Virus record (IMG/VR): IMGVR_UViG_3300046009_004579
Span: 1 to 48,938 of that record
Source of the DNA: a virus
Direction: 5' to 3' (one strand)
DNA length: 48,938 nucleotides
Below, piece after piece: positions 34,252-42,680 of this stretch. Made by a program: the position numbers and the translations under genes. The stretch's first letter is position 1. Every line of letters begins with the position of its first letter. Under the pieces are notes generated by a model that worked only from the letters and a program-made list of their open reading frames with translations, was not told where the DNA came from and did not search any database.

Positions 34252-35991
34252 ATGGCAGATAAATCAATATTTAGTAGGTTACAGAAATTATTTTCAACAA
34301 ATACAATTGTTAGAAAAACGGCAAAAGGAGTCAAAGTAGTTGATACAGATGAGTATCAAAATATGACAACTAATCTTGTTGACCGTTTTATGAAATTAAA
34401 AGTTACAAATTACGGAACAGGACAAGTAGAATCATCTTTAGCATATCAACAAGTTAGAATTGATTTGTTTAGAGATTACGACTCAATGGATACAGACCCA
34501 ATTTTATCATCTGCATTGAATGTATATGCAGACGAATGTACTGCTAGAAATGAAATGGGTAGTGTTTTAAAAATTCATCACGAAGACGAACAGGTTAAAC
34601 AAGTATTAGAAAATTTATTTTACGATACACTTAATATTGAATTTAATTTATGGCCATGGGTTAGAAATTTAGTTAAGTATGGTGATTTTTATTTACAATT
34701 AGAAATGACAGATGAATTAGGTATTATAAATACTAATCCATTATCTACTTACGAAATGAGTAGAGTTGAAGGATTTGACCCTGAAAATCCACAACGAGTT
34801 AAATTTATATACGCACCATATCAAAACCCAAATAGTGGATATTCTCAAAATAATAAAAAAGAATATGAAAACTACGAAATTGCACACTTTAGATTAAATG
34901 GTGATGCAAACTTCTTACCATATGGTAAATCAATGATTGAAGGTGGTAGAAGAGTTTGGAAACAATTAATGTTGATGGAAGATGCAATGTTAATTCATAG
35001 AGTGATGAGAGCACCTGAAAAGAGAATCTTTAAGGTGGATGTTGGTAATATTCCACCAAACGAAGTGGATAACTACATGCAAAAAATTATCAACTCATCT
35101 AAAAAAGTTCCATTTATGGATGAAAGAACTGGTGAGTATAATTTGAAATATAATATGCAAAACCTTATTGAAGATTATTATATGCCAGTTCGTGGTAGTG
35201 ATAATGGTACATCTATTGATACCCTAAAAGGTTTGGAGTATAATATGATTGATGATATCAATTACTTAAAAGGTAAATTGATGGCCGCACTTCAAATTCC
35301 AAAAGCATATTTAGGATATGAAGAAGATACAAATGGTAAAGCAACACTTGCCGCAATGGATGTTAGATTTGCAAAAACAATTGAAAGAATACAAAGAGTA
35401 ATTATTTCAGAATTAACAAAGATTGCAATCGTCCATTTATATGCACAAGGTATTGATGATGATAGATTGACTAGTTTTACATTAGAATTAACTATTCCAT
35501 CAAAAATATATGAACAAGAAAAGGTTGAATTATATACATCAAAAATAGCATTAATTCAACAAATGCAACAAACTAAAATGGTTTCTAAAGAATGGATGTA
35601 TAAGGCTATATTAAATATGGCTCAAGATGAACAAGATGAAATGACATTACAAGTATTAGAAGATACAAAACAATCATTCCGTTTAACATCAATTGAAACT
35701 CAAGGTATTGACCCTGCTAAACCAACCGGAACAGAAGGAACAACAAATGTTGAAGAAGAAATAGATAATATAAATTCGGAATTAGATAATTATGATGAAG
35801 GTGGAAGGCCTAAAGACCTTACTAGATATGGTAAAGATGACCACCCACAGGGAAGAGACCCGTTAGGTATTAAAACACTTAAAGCTAAAGAAGGTTCGGT
35901 AAAATATAAACCAAGAGAATCGTATTTAGAAATATTTAAAGATATGAAAGGTAATAAAAAAACTATTTTAACTGAGAATTTAAAAAAATAA
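34252..35991 (+). CDS. 20: Portal vertex protein, gp20-like
   Basis: This 579-residue protein forms the dodecameric portal through which DNA enters and leaves the head. Signature segments of the T4 portal family are present in order: SALNVYADECTARNE (~85-99), the stem/clip region ending FLPYGKSMIEGGRRVWKQLMLMEDAMLIHR (~222-250, split here for description), RAPEKRIFKVDVGN (~253-266), then GSDNGTSIDTLKG, NYLKGKLMAALQIPKAYLG, and TLAAMDVRFAKTIERIQR. T4 gp20 is 524 residues, so this copy is somewhat longer, mainly through a polar C-terminal tail after ~485. It is in the correct place relative to protease, scaffold and capsid genes. Confidence 0.95.
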   Translation: MADKSIFSRLQKLFSTNTIVRKTAKGVKVVDTDEYQNMTTNLVDRFMKLKVTNYGTGQVESSLAYQQVRIDLFRDYDSMDTDPILSSALNVYADECTARNEMGSVLKIHHEDEQVKQVLENLFYDTLNIEFNLWPWVRNLVKYGDFYLQLEMTDELGIINTNPLSTYEMSRVEGFDPENPQRVKFIYAPYQNPNSGYSQNNKKEYENYEIAHFRLNGDANFLPYGKSMIEGGRRVWKQLMLMEDAMLIHRVMRAPEKRIFKVDVGNIPPNEVDNYMQKIINSSKKVPFMDERTGEYNLKYNMQNLIEDYYMPVRGSDNGTSIDTLKGLEYNMIDDINYLKGKLMAALQIPKAYLGYEEDTNGKATLAAMDVRFAKTIERIQRVIISELTKIAIVHLYAQGIDDDRLTSFTLELTIPSKIYEQEKVELYTSKIALIQQMQQTKMVSKEWMYKAILNMAQDEQDEMTLQVLEDTKQSFRLTSIETQGIDPAKPTGTEGTTNVEEEIDNINSELDNYDEGGRPKDLTRYGKDDHPQGRDPLGIKTLKAKEGSVKYKPRESYLEIFKDMKGNKKTILTENLKK

Positions 35992-36011
35992 TACTAAACC
36001 AATATAAAAAT

Positions 36012-36020
36012 ATATTTATA
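36012..36020 (+). promoter_or_regulatory. Candidate late-promoter-like element (ATATTTATA)
   Basis: ATATTTATA lies 21 bp before the ATG at 36042, in the gap after the portal gene. This matches the element before 33219 and 42762 in both sequence and spacing. Confidence 0.45.
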
Positions 36021-36041
36021 TCTGACAAATTATACAAATTG

Positions 36042-36914
36042 ATGAAAAAAATAAAACATTCAAAGTTTAAAAATACGGGTTTCATATTTGAATTATTAGT
36101 AAGACAAATTACTTCCGAAATCATGTCTGCTAATAAATCTATTGCAGAAAAAATTTTAAAAGAACATTTTAATTCAAAAAAAGAATTATCTAAAGAATTG
36201 AAGTTATATCAATATTTGATTAACGAAAAATATAATTCGGAATCAAAGGCTGAACAATTTATTAATACGATATTAGAAGCTCGTAAAAGATTAGACGAAA
36301 AGAAACTTACAAAAGAAAAATATAATTTAATTAAAGAAATTAAAGAAACTTATAATTTAGATGAATTTATAAAATCTCCAATTTCTCATTATAAAACATT
36401 AGCAAGTATCTATAAAATATTTGAAACAGTTATTACTGATGAACAATACGACCCAACGGATGTAGTTAGTTCTAGATTTACAATTGCAGAAAATATTATC
36501 AATTCTTCTATTCAAAATAAAGAAATAAAAATCAAAGATGCAGTTTTAGAAGAATATAGAAAACAAGATGATGATTTAAGAGCAGTTTCTTACAAATTAT
36601 TAGTTGAATCATTTAATAACAAATATAGTAAACTTACAAATGACCAAAAGGGATTATTGAGAGAATATATAAATAATATCAATAATACAGGTAAATTAAA
36701 TGAATATGTTTCAAATGAAATTTCTAAATTAGTATCTGAATTAAAAGAAGTAGGTTCAAAAATTTCTGACAAAGTTACAAAAATAAAATTAGCAGAAACA
36801 ATTTCAAATATTAGAAAAGTTAAATCTGTTAAAAAAATTAAAGAACAACATTTATCGGCAATGATGATGACTTATGAGTTATTAAATGAATTAAAACAAT
36901 CGATTAAAAAATAA
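36042..36914 (+). CDS. Hypothetical helical protein of the head module
   Basis: The 290-residue protein is almost entirely predicted helix with many Lys, Glu, Ile and Asn. It starts KKIKHSKFKNTGFIFELLVRQIT and ends LSAMMMTYELLNELKQSI. I do not recognise a family. The start is the ATG at 36042; a TTG three bases before is in frame but less likely. It lies between the portal and a small beta-rich protein, in the segment where T4-like phages keep head-assembly factors. A core or assembly role is a possibility based only on position. Confidence 0.6.
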   Translation: MKKIKHSKFKNTGFIFELLVRQITSEIMSANKSIAEKILKEHFNSKKELSKELKLYQYLINEKYNSESKAEQFINTILEARKRLDEKKLTKEKYNLIKEIKETYNLDEFIKSPISHYKTLASIYKIFETVITDEQYDPTDVVSSRFTIAENIINSSIQNKEIKIKDAVLEEYRKQDDDLRAVSYKLLVESFNNKYSKLTNDQKGLLREYINNINNTGKLNEYVSNEISKLVSELKEVGSKISDKVTKIKLAETISNIRKVKSVKKIKEQHLSAMMMTYELLNELKQSIKK

Positions 36915-36917
36915 ATT

Positions 36918-37145
36918 ATGAGTACAAATTATAGAACATACAACGCAAAATTAGTAACATCTGGTTCTGCTACATTAATAGATAGAGTTTGGGGTATAAT
37001 GCCTGTAACTGGTGTAACGGGTACAGTTACATTAGAAGGTAACTCAACCATCTCATTAGCACATTTGACAGCAGGAGAACCTTTTCCTTGTTATCTTAAA
37101 AGTATAACAGTAACCAATGGTGGGTCTGTTTATGTATTAGCTTAA
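36918..37145 (+). CDS. Small beta-rich protein, possible head or virion component
   Basis: The 75-residue protein is beta-rich: NAKLVTSGSATLIDRVWGI, then GTVTLEGNSTISLA and YLKSITVTNGGSVYVLA. Small proteins with the same GSATL...LT.G...P.Y.KSI....GSVYVL plan are seen as minor structural proteins in other phages. Located between head-module genes 3 bp after its neighbour, it is a plausible capsid or connector accessory. It lacks signal peptide and Cys pairs. Confidence 0.55.
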   Translation: MSTNYRTYNAKLVTSGSATLIDRVWGIMPVTGVTGTVTLEGNSTISLAHLTAGEPFPCYLKSITVTNGGSVYVLA

Positions 37146-37156
37146 ACTTTATTTAA

Positions 37157-37741
37157 ATGCCAGCAGTATCTAAAGCACAACAAAAATTTATGGGTATGGT
37201 TCATGCCACTAAAAAAGGTGATATGGAAAATCCATCTCCTGAAGTTAGTAAAGCAGCAGACTCAATGAGTGATAAAGATGCTAAAGATTTTGCATCAACA
37301 TCTCATAAGGGATTGCCAAATAAAGTTAAAAAAGAATCAATTATAAGACTTAAGGAAATTATTAAGGGAATGATTGATGAAATGAATGTTACGGGCAATG
37401 TACAAGGATATAATACTCCAAAAGCATTTGCTAAACCTGGAAATGAAAAAAAGAAAGCTAAAAAACAAGCATCATTAACAGGTTATACTGCAGTTAATGA
37501 GAATAGATGGTTGGCATTAAAACAAGACGAATCAACTGCACAATCTAAAATTGGTAGAGGTATATCTAATATCAATAAACAATTGAGAGAAATGGAAAGA
37601 TTTCTTAATTGGTATGGTAAGATTAAGAATGAAAGTGGTGTTAGTAACAAATCTTACTGGAAAAGAACAAATAGTCATATTTATAGTATACAGGAGAGAT
37701 TATTAAAATTAGACCAAAAAATCAGACAAATATCAGAATAA
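37157..37741 (+). CDS. DUF3008-like protein
   Basis: The first ~65 residues carry the SKAQQKFMGMVHATKKG signature followed by SDKDAKDFASTSHKGLP, the compact helical motif (DUF3008-like) widespread in phages as small basic proteins. The rest of the 194 residues is a Lys-rich linker and a helical C-terminus (INKQLREMERFLNWYGKI and SIQERLLKLDQKIRQ). It precedes the EF-hand protein and the prohead protease with 1 bp stop/start overlaps (TAATG), so it is translated as part of the prohead cluster. Function is unknown; a prohead core or internal protein is the natural guess. Confidence 0.65.
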   Translation: MPAVSKAQQKFMGMVHATKKGDMENPSPEVSKAADSMSDKDAKDFASTSHKGLPNKVKKESIIRLKEIIKGMIDEMNVTGNVQGYNTPKAFAKPGNEKKKAKKQASLTGYTAVNENRWLALKQDESTAQSKIGRGISNINKQLREMERFLNWYGKIKNESGVSNKSYWKRTNSHIYSIQERLLKLDQKIRQISE

Positions 37742-38034
37742 TGAAATTAGAACAATTAAAACAAATCGTAAGAGAAGTAATGGAAGAATCCCATAATGAT
37801 TATGAGAAATTTTTTAAACACGTCCTTACTAAAACCGGCCATTCATTGAAAGACATGTCACCAACGGCTAAAAGTAAATTTTTTATTGCAATCGATAAAG
37901 CATATAAAGCTAAGAACGAAGGCAAATTGAGAGGATATAACGAAGACTTACCTGGAAATCAAGATGTATTGGATGTAGATAAAGATGGTGAAATCGAAGC
38001 TTCTGATTTGGCAAAATTGAGAAATAAAAAATAA
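37741..38034 (+). CDS. Small protein with a C-terminal EF-hand/dockerin-like calcium loop
   Basis: The 97-residue protein ends in a perfect 12-residue EF-hand loop: Asp78, Asp80, Asp82, Gly83, Ile85 and Asp89 in the DVDKDGEIEASD arrangement. The helix following (LAKLRNK) matches a dockerin-like half-motif. The N-terminal part is helical and charged. A single loop suggests calcium-dependent association with a partner such as a protease or scaffold; dockerin-type pairs usually need two loops, so dimerisation is likely. It lies directly between the DUF3008-like gene and the protease, with overlapping start/stop on each side (TAATG). Confidence 0.65.
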   Translation: MKLEQLKQIVREVMEESHNDYEKFFKHVLTKTGHSLKDMSPTAKSKFFIAIDKAYKAKNEGKLRGYNEDLPGNQDVLDVDKDGEIEASDLAKLRNKK

Positions 38035-38624
38035 TGAGTAAAGGATTATTGATAGAAACACATTTGTTTGAGGCAAAACTTCAAAAAGAGGAAAACGGAA
38101 CCTATTTGGTTAAAGGTATCTTACAAAGAGCAGGTGCTCCAAATCAAAATAATAGAAGATATCCAAAAGAAATCTTAGAAAGAGAGTGTCAAAAATATCA
38201 ACAACTTATTAAAGAAAGAAGAGCTTTAGGTGAATTAGACCATCCTGAATCTCCTGTTATTAACTTAAAGAATGTATCACACAACATTAGAGAAATCTAT
38301 TGGGAAGGTGATGATGTATGTGGAGTAGTAGAAATACTTTCAACACCATCAGGTAACATCTTAAAAGAATTATTAAAGAACAATATTCGTTTAGGTATTT
38401 CATCTAGAGGATTGGGGCAGGTTAAAGAATTAAAAGATGGAACTGTAATGGTAGCAGAAGATTTTGAATTGATAGGTTGGGATTTTGTATCTAACCCATC
38501 AACACATGGAGCATTTATGGCACCTATGAACGAATCAAAACAATGGGCAAAAGCAGCTGAAGAATGTGGTAAGTGGTGTAAGTCACAAGATTTGATGAGA
38601 GAAATTATAATAGAATTAAACTAA
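38034..38624 (+). CDS. 21: Prohead core protease, gp21-like (peptidase S80 type)
   Basis: This 196-residue serine protease matures the prohead by cleaving scaffold and capsid proteins. Motifs match T4 gp21: RAGAPNQNNRRYPKEIL (32-48), the catalytic-His box GELDHPE (66-72, His70), and the catalytic-Ser box LGISSRGLG (120-128, Ser123 or Ser124), followed by a structural ELIGWDFVSNPSTHGAFMAP (145-164). Length is close to T4 gp21 (about 212). It sits directly before the small helical, ferritin-like, S21, scaffold and capsid genes, the expected neighbourhood. Targets should include gp22 and gp23 encoded 1-3 kb downstream. Confidence 0.93.
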   Translation: MSKGLLIETHLFEAKLQKEENGTYLVKGILQRAGAPNQNNRRYPKEILERECQKYQQLIKERRALGELDHPESPVINLKNVSHNIREIYWEGDDVCGVVEILSTPSGNILKELLKNNIRLGISSRGLGQVKELKDGTVMVAEDFELIGWDFVSNPSTHGAFMAPMNESKQWAKAAEECGKWCKSQDLMREIIIELN

Positions 38625-38628
38625 TAAG

Positions 38629-39054
38629 ATGATAAAGTTAAAAGATTTAATGAAAGAAAATGAAGAATTTCAAAAATTGCCTTCAAACTTAAAGAAGCAT
38701 TTTTTGGAAATCATTTCAACATATGGTCAACATAGAGAAGGAATAAGTAGAAAATCTGACATTAGACAAGTTGCAGAAACATTGGGTGCAATTGCAGATG
38801 CTGCACAAGAATACACTTTGAGAGAGGGTGATGATTGGTTTGATAGAGTGACTATTAAAAGAAATATGGGTGAATTAAAAAAACTACAAGGGTCATTTGA
38901 AAAAGAAGCATTAGAAGCATCTCAACAACAACAAAGATTAGAAGCTCTTTATGAAGATATGGGACACGTATTGGGTAGATATTTTGAAATTGCAGATATT
39001 ACCGAAGATGTTATGAAACAAAGATTGGGAATTAGAGAAAATAAAAAGAAATAA
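38629..39054 (+). CDS. Hypothetical helical protein, 141 aa
   Basis: The protein is predicted nearly all alpha-helical with two coiled-coil-like parts (VTIKRNMGELKKLQGSFEKEALEASQQ) and a polar Lys-rich end. It begins 4 bp after the protease and its stop overlaps the next start (TAATG). No family recognised. In related phages small helical genes lie between protease and scaffold; by position it may be a prohead core component. Confidence 0.6.
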   Translation: MIKLKDLMKENEEFQKLPSNLKKHFLEIISTYGQHREGISRKSDIRQVAETLGAIADAAQEYTLREGDDWFDRVTIKRNMGELKKLQGSFEKEALEASQQQQRLEALYEDMGHVLGRYFEIADITEDVMKQRLGIRENKKK

Positions 39055-39425
39055 TGGAACAATTAGCATCATTATTATTACATAGTAGAACACAAGCACA
39101 TTCATTTCATTTAGGTCAAAAAGGACCTGGTTCATATTCCGCACATAAAGCTTTGGGAAAATATTATGATTCAATTGGTGGTTTAGTAGATAGTTTAGTT
39201 GAAGCATATCAAGGACAATACGGATTGATTAAATTACAACCTGTTAGTGGTTTAGATACAAATAATGATATCAAAAATGTAATTGCATATTTTGATAAAT
39301 TGTGTCAAGCAGTTGCAAAATTAAGAAAAGACGAAAAATTACAAATGAGTTGGTTACAAAACGACATAGATACGATTGTAACTTTATTATACTCAACAAA
39401 ATACAAGTTGACAAATTTACAATAG
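39054..39425 (+). CDS. Ferritin/Dps-like fold protein (DUF5856-like)
   Basis: This 123-residue protein opens QLASLLLHSRTQAHSFHLG and then HKALGKYYDSIGGLVDSLVEAYQG (46-69), the pattern of Dps/ferritin-like phage proteins (DUF5856-like) where H and E positions recall a di-metal helix bundle. The remainder is helical. Whether it binds metal is unknown: only some of the expected ligands are present. It overlaps the upstream gene by a base and sits 4 bp before the S21 gene. A virion-internal or DNA-binding role is possible. Confidence 0.6.
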   Translation: MEQLASLLLHSRTQAHSFHLGQKGPGSYSAHKALGKYYDSIGGLVDSLVEAYQGQYGLIKLQPVSGLDTNNDIKNVIAYFDKLCQAVAKLRKDEKLQMSWLQNDIDTIVTLLYSTKYKLTNLQ

Positions 39426-39429
39426 AAGA

Positions 39430-39606
39430 ATGTTAGTAGTAAGTGTTAAGGGTGGAAATATAGAGTGGGCAATAAAAGATTACAAAAAGAGAATTCAGTC
39501 CATAAAACAAATAGAAGAACTTAGAGAAAGGAAGAATTTTATAAAACCTTCCAAAAGAAAAAGATTACAAAAAGAAGAAACTATAAGAAAAAACAAACTA
39601 TTTTAG
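39430..39606 (+). CDS. rpsU: Ribosomal protein bS21-like, 58 aa
   Basis: This short gene was easy to miss. It encodes 58 residues with the bS21 plan: an N-terminal strand (MLVVSVKGGNIEWAIKDYKK), a helix with basic face, then the hallmark FIKPSKRKR (37-45) and a basic C-terminal helix. The F.KPS..KR signature is closer to Bacteroidota S21 than to the proteobacterial FYEKPTTERKR form. bS21 binds the 30S head/platform near the anti-Shine-Dalgarno region, and phages are known to carry such genes. It starts 4 bp after the ferritin-like gene with no strong Shine-Dalgarno (only AGAAG) and ends just before the repeats preceding gp22. A phage S21 could replace host S21 and redirect translation. Confidence 0.87.
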   Translation: MLVVSVKGGNIEWAIKDYKKRIQSIKQIEELRERKNFIKPSKRKRLQKEETIRKNKLF

Positions 39607-39625
39607 TAGTTTTCTTTAGTTTTCT
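39607..39625 (+). repeat. Direct repeat TAGTTTTCT x2 spaced 10 bp, candidate operator
   Basis: TAGTTTTCT occurs at 39607-39615 and 39617-39625, ten bases apart (one helical turn). The same core is found at 1166 and 1196 beside the ribbon-helix-helix gene. This region begins one base after the S21 stop and precedes the scaffold and capsid genes, so it is well placed to control their transcription. Confidence 0.55.
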
Positions 39626-39793
39626 AAAAAATTTACATATATATTATCAAATATCTTATTTTTTATTATAAGATTACAAGACAGAGTTGATTAATGAATA
39701 CCCTTCTTATAAGGTGTGACCGAACAATCAACATAATTACATTGGAGTTCCCTACAAGAATAACTTCACAACAAAATTTAAGGAAAAAACAAG
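39626..39793 (+). promoter_or_regulatory. Leader region upstream of scaffold gene
   Basis: This 168 bp gene-free stretch is the longest gap in the head module. After the repeats it has an AT-rich ATATATATTAT segment (39637-39647) suitable for a -10 element. A more mixed transcribed-looking stretch follows, and an AAGGA sequence at 39780-39784 ends 9 bp before the ATG, one of the few Shine-Dalgarno-like sites in the window. No long protein frame or confident RNA fold was found. A long 5' leader for the highly expressed gp22-gp23 transcript is likely. Confidence 0.45.
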
Positions 39794-41002
39794 ATGGCAA
39801 ATTCAAAATTATTGAAAGAAGCAATCGCTGACGCTAAAGCCGTTAAAGAAACTGCATTAGCTAACGCTAAGTTGGCTCTTGAAGAGGCATTTACTCCAAG
39901 ACTTCAATCTATCTTATCTCAAAAGATGAGAGCAGAAGCTGAAGAAATTGAAGTGAGTGAAGAACAAGACACAACAAACGAAGAATTAAAGTCCACAGGT
40001 ATCGGGTCTAAAGTAGACGCTGGATATGCTGAGACTCCAGGTGCAACCCCATCTTACGATGCAATGACTGATTTATCAGTTGGTGTAAAGAAAGATAGTG
40101 GAAAACCTGAACAAGCTGGTACTGACTATAAGAAAGTAGCAGACATTTCTGAAGAAGAAAACCCAATGGATGATATGCAAGGTGGAGCTGACAAAGATGC
40201 AGAAATTGCAGAATTGAAAGCTAGAATTGCAGAATTAGAAGGTGGTGATGATTCTGAAGAAAAAGAAAATCCATTTGCAAAAGCAGAAGGTGAAGATGAA
40301 ATGGGCATGGATGACATGGGCATGGATTCTGATATGGGTGACGATTCTATGGATATGGATTCTGATGACGAAATGTCAGACGATGATATGGACTTAGAAG
40401 CAGTTATCAAAGAATTAGAACAAGCACTTATGGGTGAAGAATCTGACGAAAAAGAAGAACCATCTATGTACGAAGCTGAAGAAACTAAAGAAGTTGACGA
40501 AGCTAAAGAAGAAGCTGAAAAAGATGACAAAGAAGAAATGGACGAAGTTATCGATTTAGAAGAAATCTTAAGAGAAATGGAAGCTGACTTAACAAACGAA
40601 GCTGAAGAACCTAAAGATGACAAAAAAGAAGAAGAATTGGAAGAAGCATATTCTACAATTAAATCTTTACAAAAAACTATTAACGAAGTAAACTTATTAA
40701 ACGCTAAGTTATTATTCGCTAATAAATTATTTAGAGCTCACAACATGACTAACGAACAAAAAGTGAAAGTGATTGAAACTCTAGATAGAACAAACTCAGT
40801 TAGAGAAGTGAAATTGGTGTACTCTACATTAGCAGAGAACTTCAAATACACATCTAACAAATCTACTAAAAAATCTATTTCTGAAGGAATTGCGAGTAAA
40901 GTGGTTAAATCAACAGCTCCAAAAACAGAGGTTAAGCAAGTAATTGCTGAATCAACTGATTTCTCTGACAGATTTAAGAAATTAGCAGGTATTATTAAAT
41001 AA
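39794..41002 (+). CDS. 22: Prohead scaffold/core protein, gp22-like
   Basis: This 402-residue protein is the internal scaffold around which the capsid is built and which the gp21-like protease then digests. Evidence is context (directly before gp23 and after gp21), an N-terminal helical Ala/Lys-rich segment, a very acidic middle between residues ~100 and 290 dominated by Glu, Asp and Met, and the C-terminal FSDRFKKLAGII, typical of gp22-like proteins of T4-like phages. The scaffold in T4 is about 270 residues, so this one is longer, mainly through the acidic repeats. The codons are noticeably more C-ending than in neighbouring genes, consistent with strong expression. Confidence 0.85.
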   Translation: MANSKLLKEAIADAKAVKETALANAKLALEEAFTPRLQSILSQKMRAEAEEIEVSEEQDTTNEELKSTGIGSKVDAGYAETPGATPSYDAMTDLSVGVKKDSGKPEQAGTDYKKVADISEEENPMDDMQGGADKDAEIAELKARIAELEGGDDSEEKENPFAKAEGEDEMGMDDMGMDSDMGDDSMDMDSDDEMSDDDMDLEAVIKELEQALMGEESDEKEEPSMYEAEETKEVDEAKEEAEKDDKEEMDEVIDLEEILREMEADLTNEAEEPKDDKKEEELEEAYSTIKSLQKTINEVNLLNAKLLFANKLFRAHNMTNEQKVKVIETLDRTNSVREVKLVYSTLAENFKYTSNKSTKKSISEGIASKVVKSTAPKTEVKQVIAESTDFSDRFKKLAGIIK

Positions 41003-41026
41003 CAAAAACAAATAAATTCATTTAAA

Positions 41027-42640
41027 ATGGACTTAAAACAAATTATGACTGGCGCAAACCCTCAAAGCGTAATGCTTGAGCAAACAAGAGGTTTGAAAGC
41101 TAAGTGGGAAAAAACAGGATTGTTAGAGAACGCAGGTTCTGAAACAACAAAGCATGGTATAGCAGTAATGTTAGAAAACCAAGCAAAACAATTATTAGAC
41201 GAAGCTACAAGAACAGGTACATCTGCAGGTTCTGAAGAGTGGGCTGGTGTGGCATTACCATTGGTAAGAAGAGTTTTCGGAAGCATCGCTTCTAAAGAAT
41301 TCGTTTCTGTACAACCAATGAACTTACCTTCAGGTCTTATCTTCTACATGGACTTCAAATATGGTACTGCAACAGCAGGTAACCCAGATTTCTCTGGTTC
41401 ATCTTTGTTCGGTAATGGTGGTACTTTCGGTAAAGATTCTTTATCTCCAGCAGGTAACAAATTGGGTTCTACTCAAGCTGCTGAAGGTGGTTTATATGGT
41501 GCAGGACGTTTTGGTTATACAATCAACAACGCAACTGCAGCAATTACTTCAACTTTTGGTTCTGCATCTTTAGCAGATATCGATTATGATTTAACTTCAG
41601 GTTCAGTTTCTGCATCTTATGCAGGTAACACTTTGAAGAAAGTTATAGTTCCATTACCAGCTGATGCTGATTGGAATGGTGTAAGAGCTTTCGAACCAAC
41701 TTTATTGACTGGTTCAGCTGTAGTTTTTTATCCTCAATACACAACTAAGAATGGTTCTAATGTTGAATTCGTTGTGAAAGCAACTGGTTTAACAAACTTA
41801 GCTGACTTAGGTGTATCTTTAACATATCACAAACAACCAACTGATATCTCAAGAGGTGACTTCGAAGATAGAGGTACTGATTTAGCAATCCCAGAAATCG
41901 AATTAGAATTGAAATCTGAGCCTATCGTTGCTAAGACAAGAAAATTAAAAGCAATTTGGACTCCTGAATTAGCTCAAGACTTAAACGCTTACCATAGTGT
42001 AGACGCTGAAGCTGAGTTAACTCAAATGTTGTCTGAGTACATCTCTTTAGAAATCGACTTAGAAATCTTAGAAATGTTACAACAAAACGCTTTCACAACT
42101 GAATACTGGTCAGCAAGAGTAGGATATGAGTGGAATGGTACTAATGGATTTGCAGTTGATTCTTCAGTTGCTGCATTAGCTTATCAAAAATCTACTTGGT
42201 TCCAAACTTTAGGTATTAAATTACAAAAAGTTTCTAACAAGATTCATCAATTGACTATGAGAGGTGGTGCAAACTTTATCGTTGTATCTCCAAATGTAGC
42301 TACTATCTTAGAATCAATGAACGGATTTTCTGCTAACCCAGCAAAAGACGCATTGACTTTCTCTGCAGGTGTAACTAACATTGGTTCTATCTCTAACAGA
42401 TATGATGTTTACAAAAACCCTTATATGACTGAGAATGTTATCTTAATGGGCTTCAAAGGTTCTAACTTCTTCGAAACAGGAGCAGTTTACGCACCTTATG
42501 TTCCATTGATTATGACTCCTTTAGTGTACGACCCAACTAACTTCACTCCAAGAAGAGGAGTTATGACTCGTTACGCTAAGAAAATCGTAAGACCTGAATT
42601 CTACGGTAAAGTAGTAATCGAAGGTTTAGAAACTCTTTAA
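41027..42640 (+). CDS. 23: Major capsid protein, gp23-like
   Basis: This 537-residue protein forms the capsid lattice. T4-like signatures include TTKHGIAVMLENQAKQLL (~40-57), PLVRRVFGSIASKEFVSVQP (~76-95) and LIFYMDFKYG (~103-112). Later come AIPEIELELKSEPIVAKTRKL-type strands, then a KLQKVSNKIHQLTMRGGANF helix and C-terminal RYAKKIVRPEFYGKVVIEG. Length is close to T4 gp23 (521). It is probably processed near the end of the N-terminal helix (Glu ~50-65) by the gp21-like protease, by analogy with T4. Codon choice is skewed to AAC, TTC and GCT compared with the sugar cassette, fitting very high expression. It is followed by a strong terminator. Confidence 0.96.
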   Translation: MDLKQIMTGANPQSVMLEQTRGLKAKWEKTGLLENAGSETTKHGIAVMLENQAKQLLDEATRTGTSAGSEEWAGVALPLVRRVFGSIASKEFVSVQPMNLPSGLIFYMDFKYGTATAGNPDFSGSSLFGNGGTFGKDSLSPAGNKLGSTQAAEGGLYGAGRFGYTINNATAAITSTFGSASLADIDYDLTSGSVSASYAGNTLKKVIVPLPADADWNGVRAFEPTLLTGSAVVFYPQYTTKNGSNVEFVVKATGLTNLADLGVSLTYHKQPTDISRGDFEDRGTDLAIPEIELELKSEPIVAKTRKLKAIWTPELAQDLNAYHSVDAEAELTQMLSEYISLEIDLEILEMLQQNAFTTEYWSARVGYEWNGTNGFAVDSSVAALAYQKSTWFQTLGIKLQKVSNKIHQLTMRGGANFIVVSPNVATILESMNGFSANPAKDALTFSAGVTNIGSISNRYDVYKNPYMTENVILMGFKGSNFFETGAVYAPYVPLIMTPLVYDPTNFTPRRGVMTRYAKKIVRPEFYGKVVIEGLETL

Positions 42641-42680
42641 TCTTTGAATAGATTAGATAAGTAATAAACTTACAATAAAG

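Noticed and set aside
36039-36041. TTG start one codon before the ATG of the helical protein at 36042
   Set aside because: An ATG follows directly, and non-ATG starts are not needed elsewhere in this genome.
40126-40623. 165-residue minus-strand frame inside gp22
   Set aside because: It is the antisense of the Glu/Asp codon-rich acidic region, giving an artificial Ser-rich protein with no motif.
41361-41573. 70-residue plus-strand frame in another phase within gp23
   Set aside because: Shadow of the capsid gene: a Leu/Gln/Val-rich composition with no supporting context.
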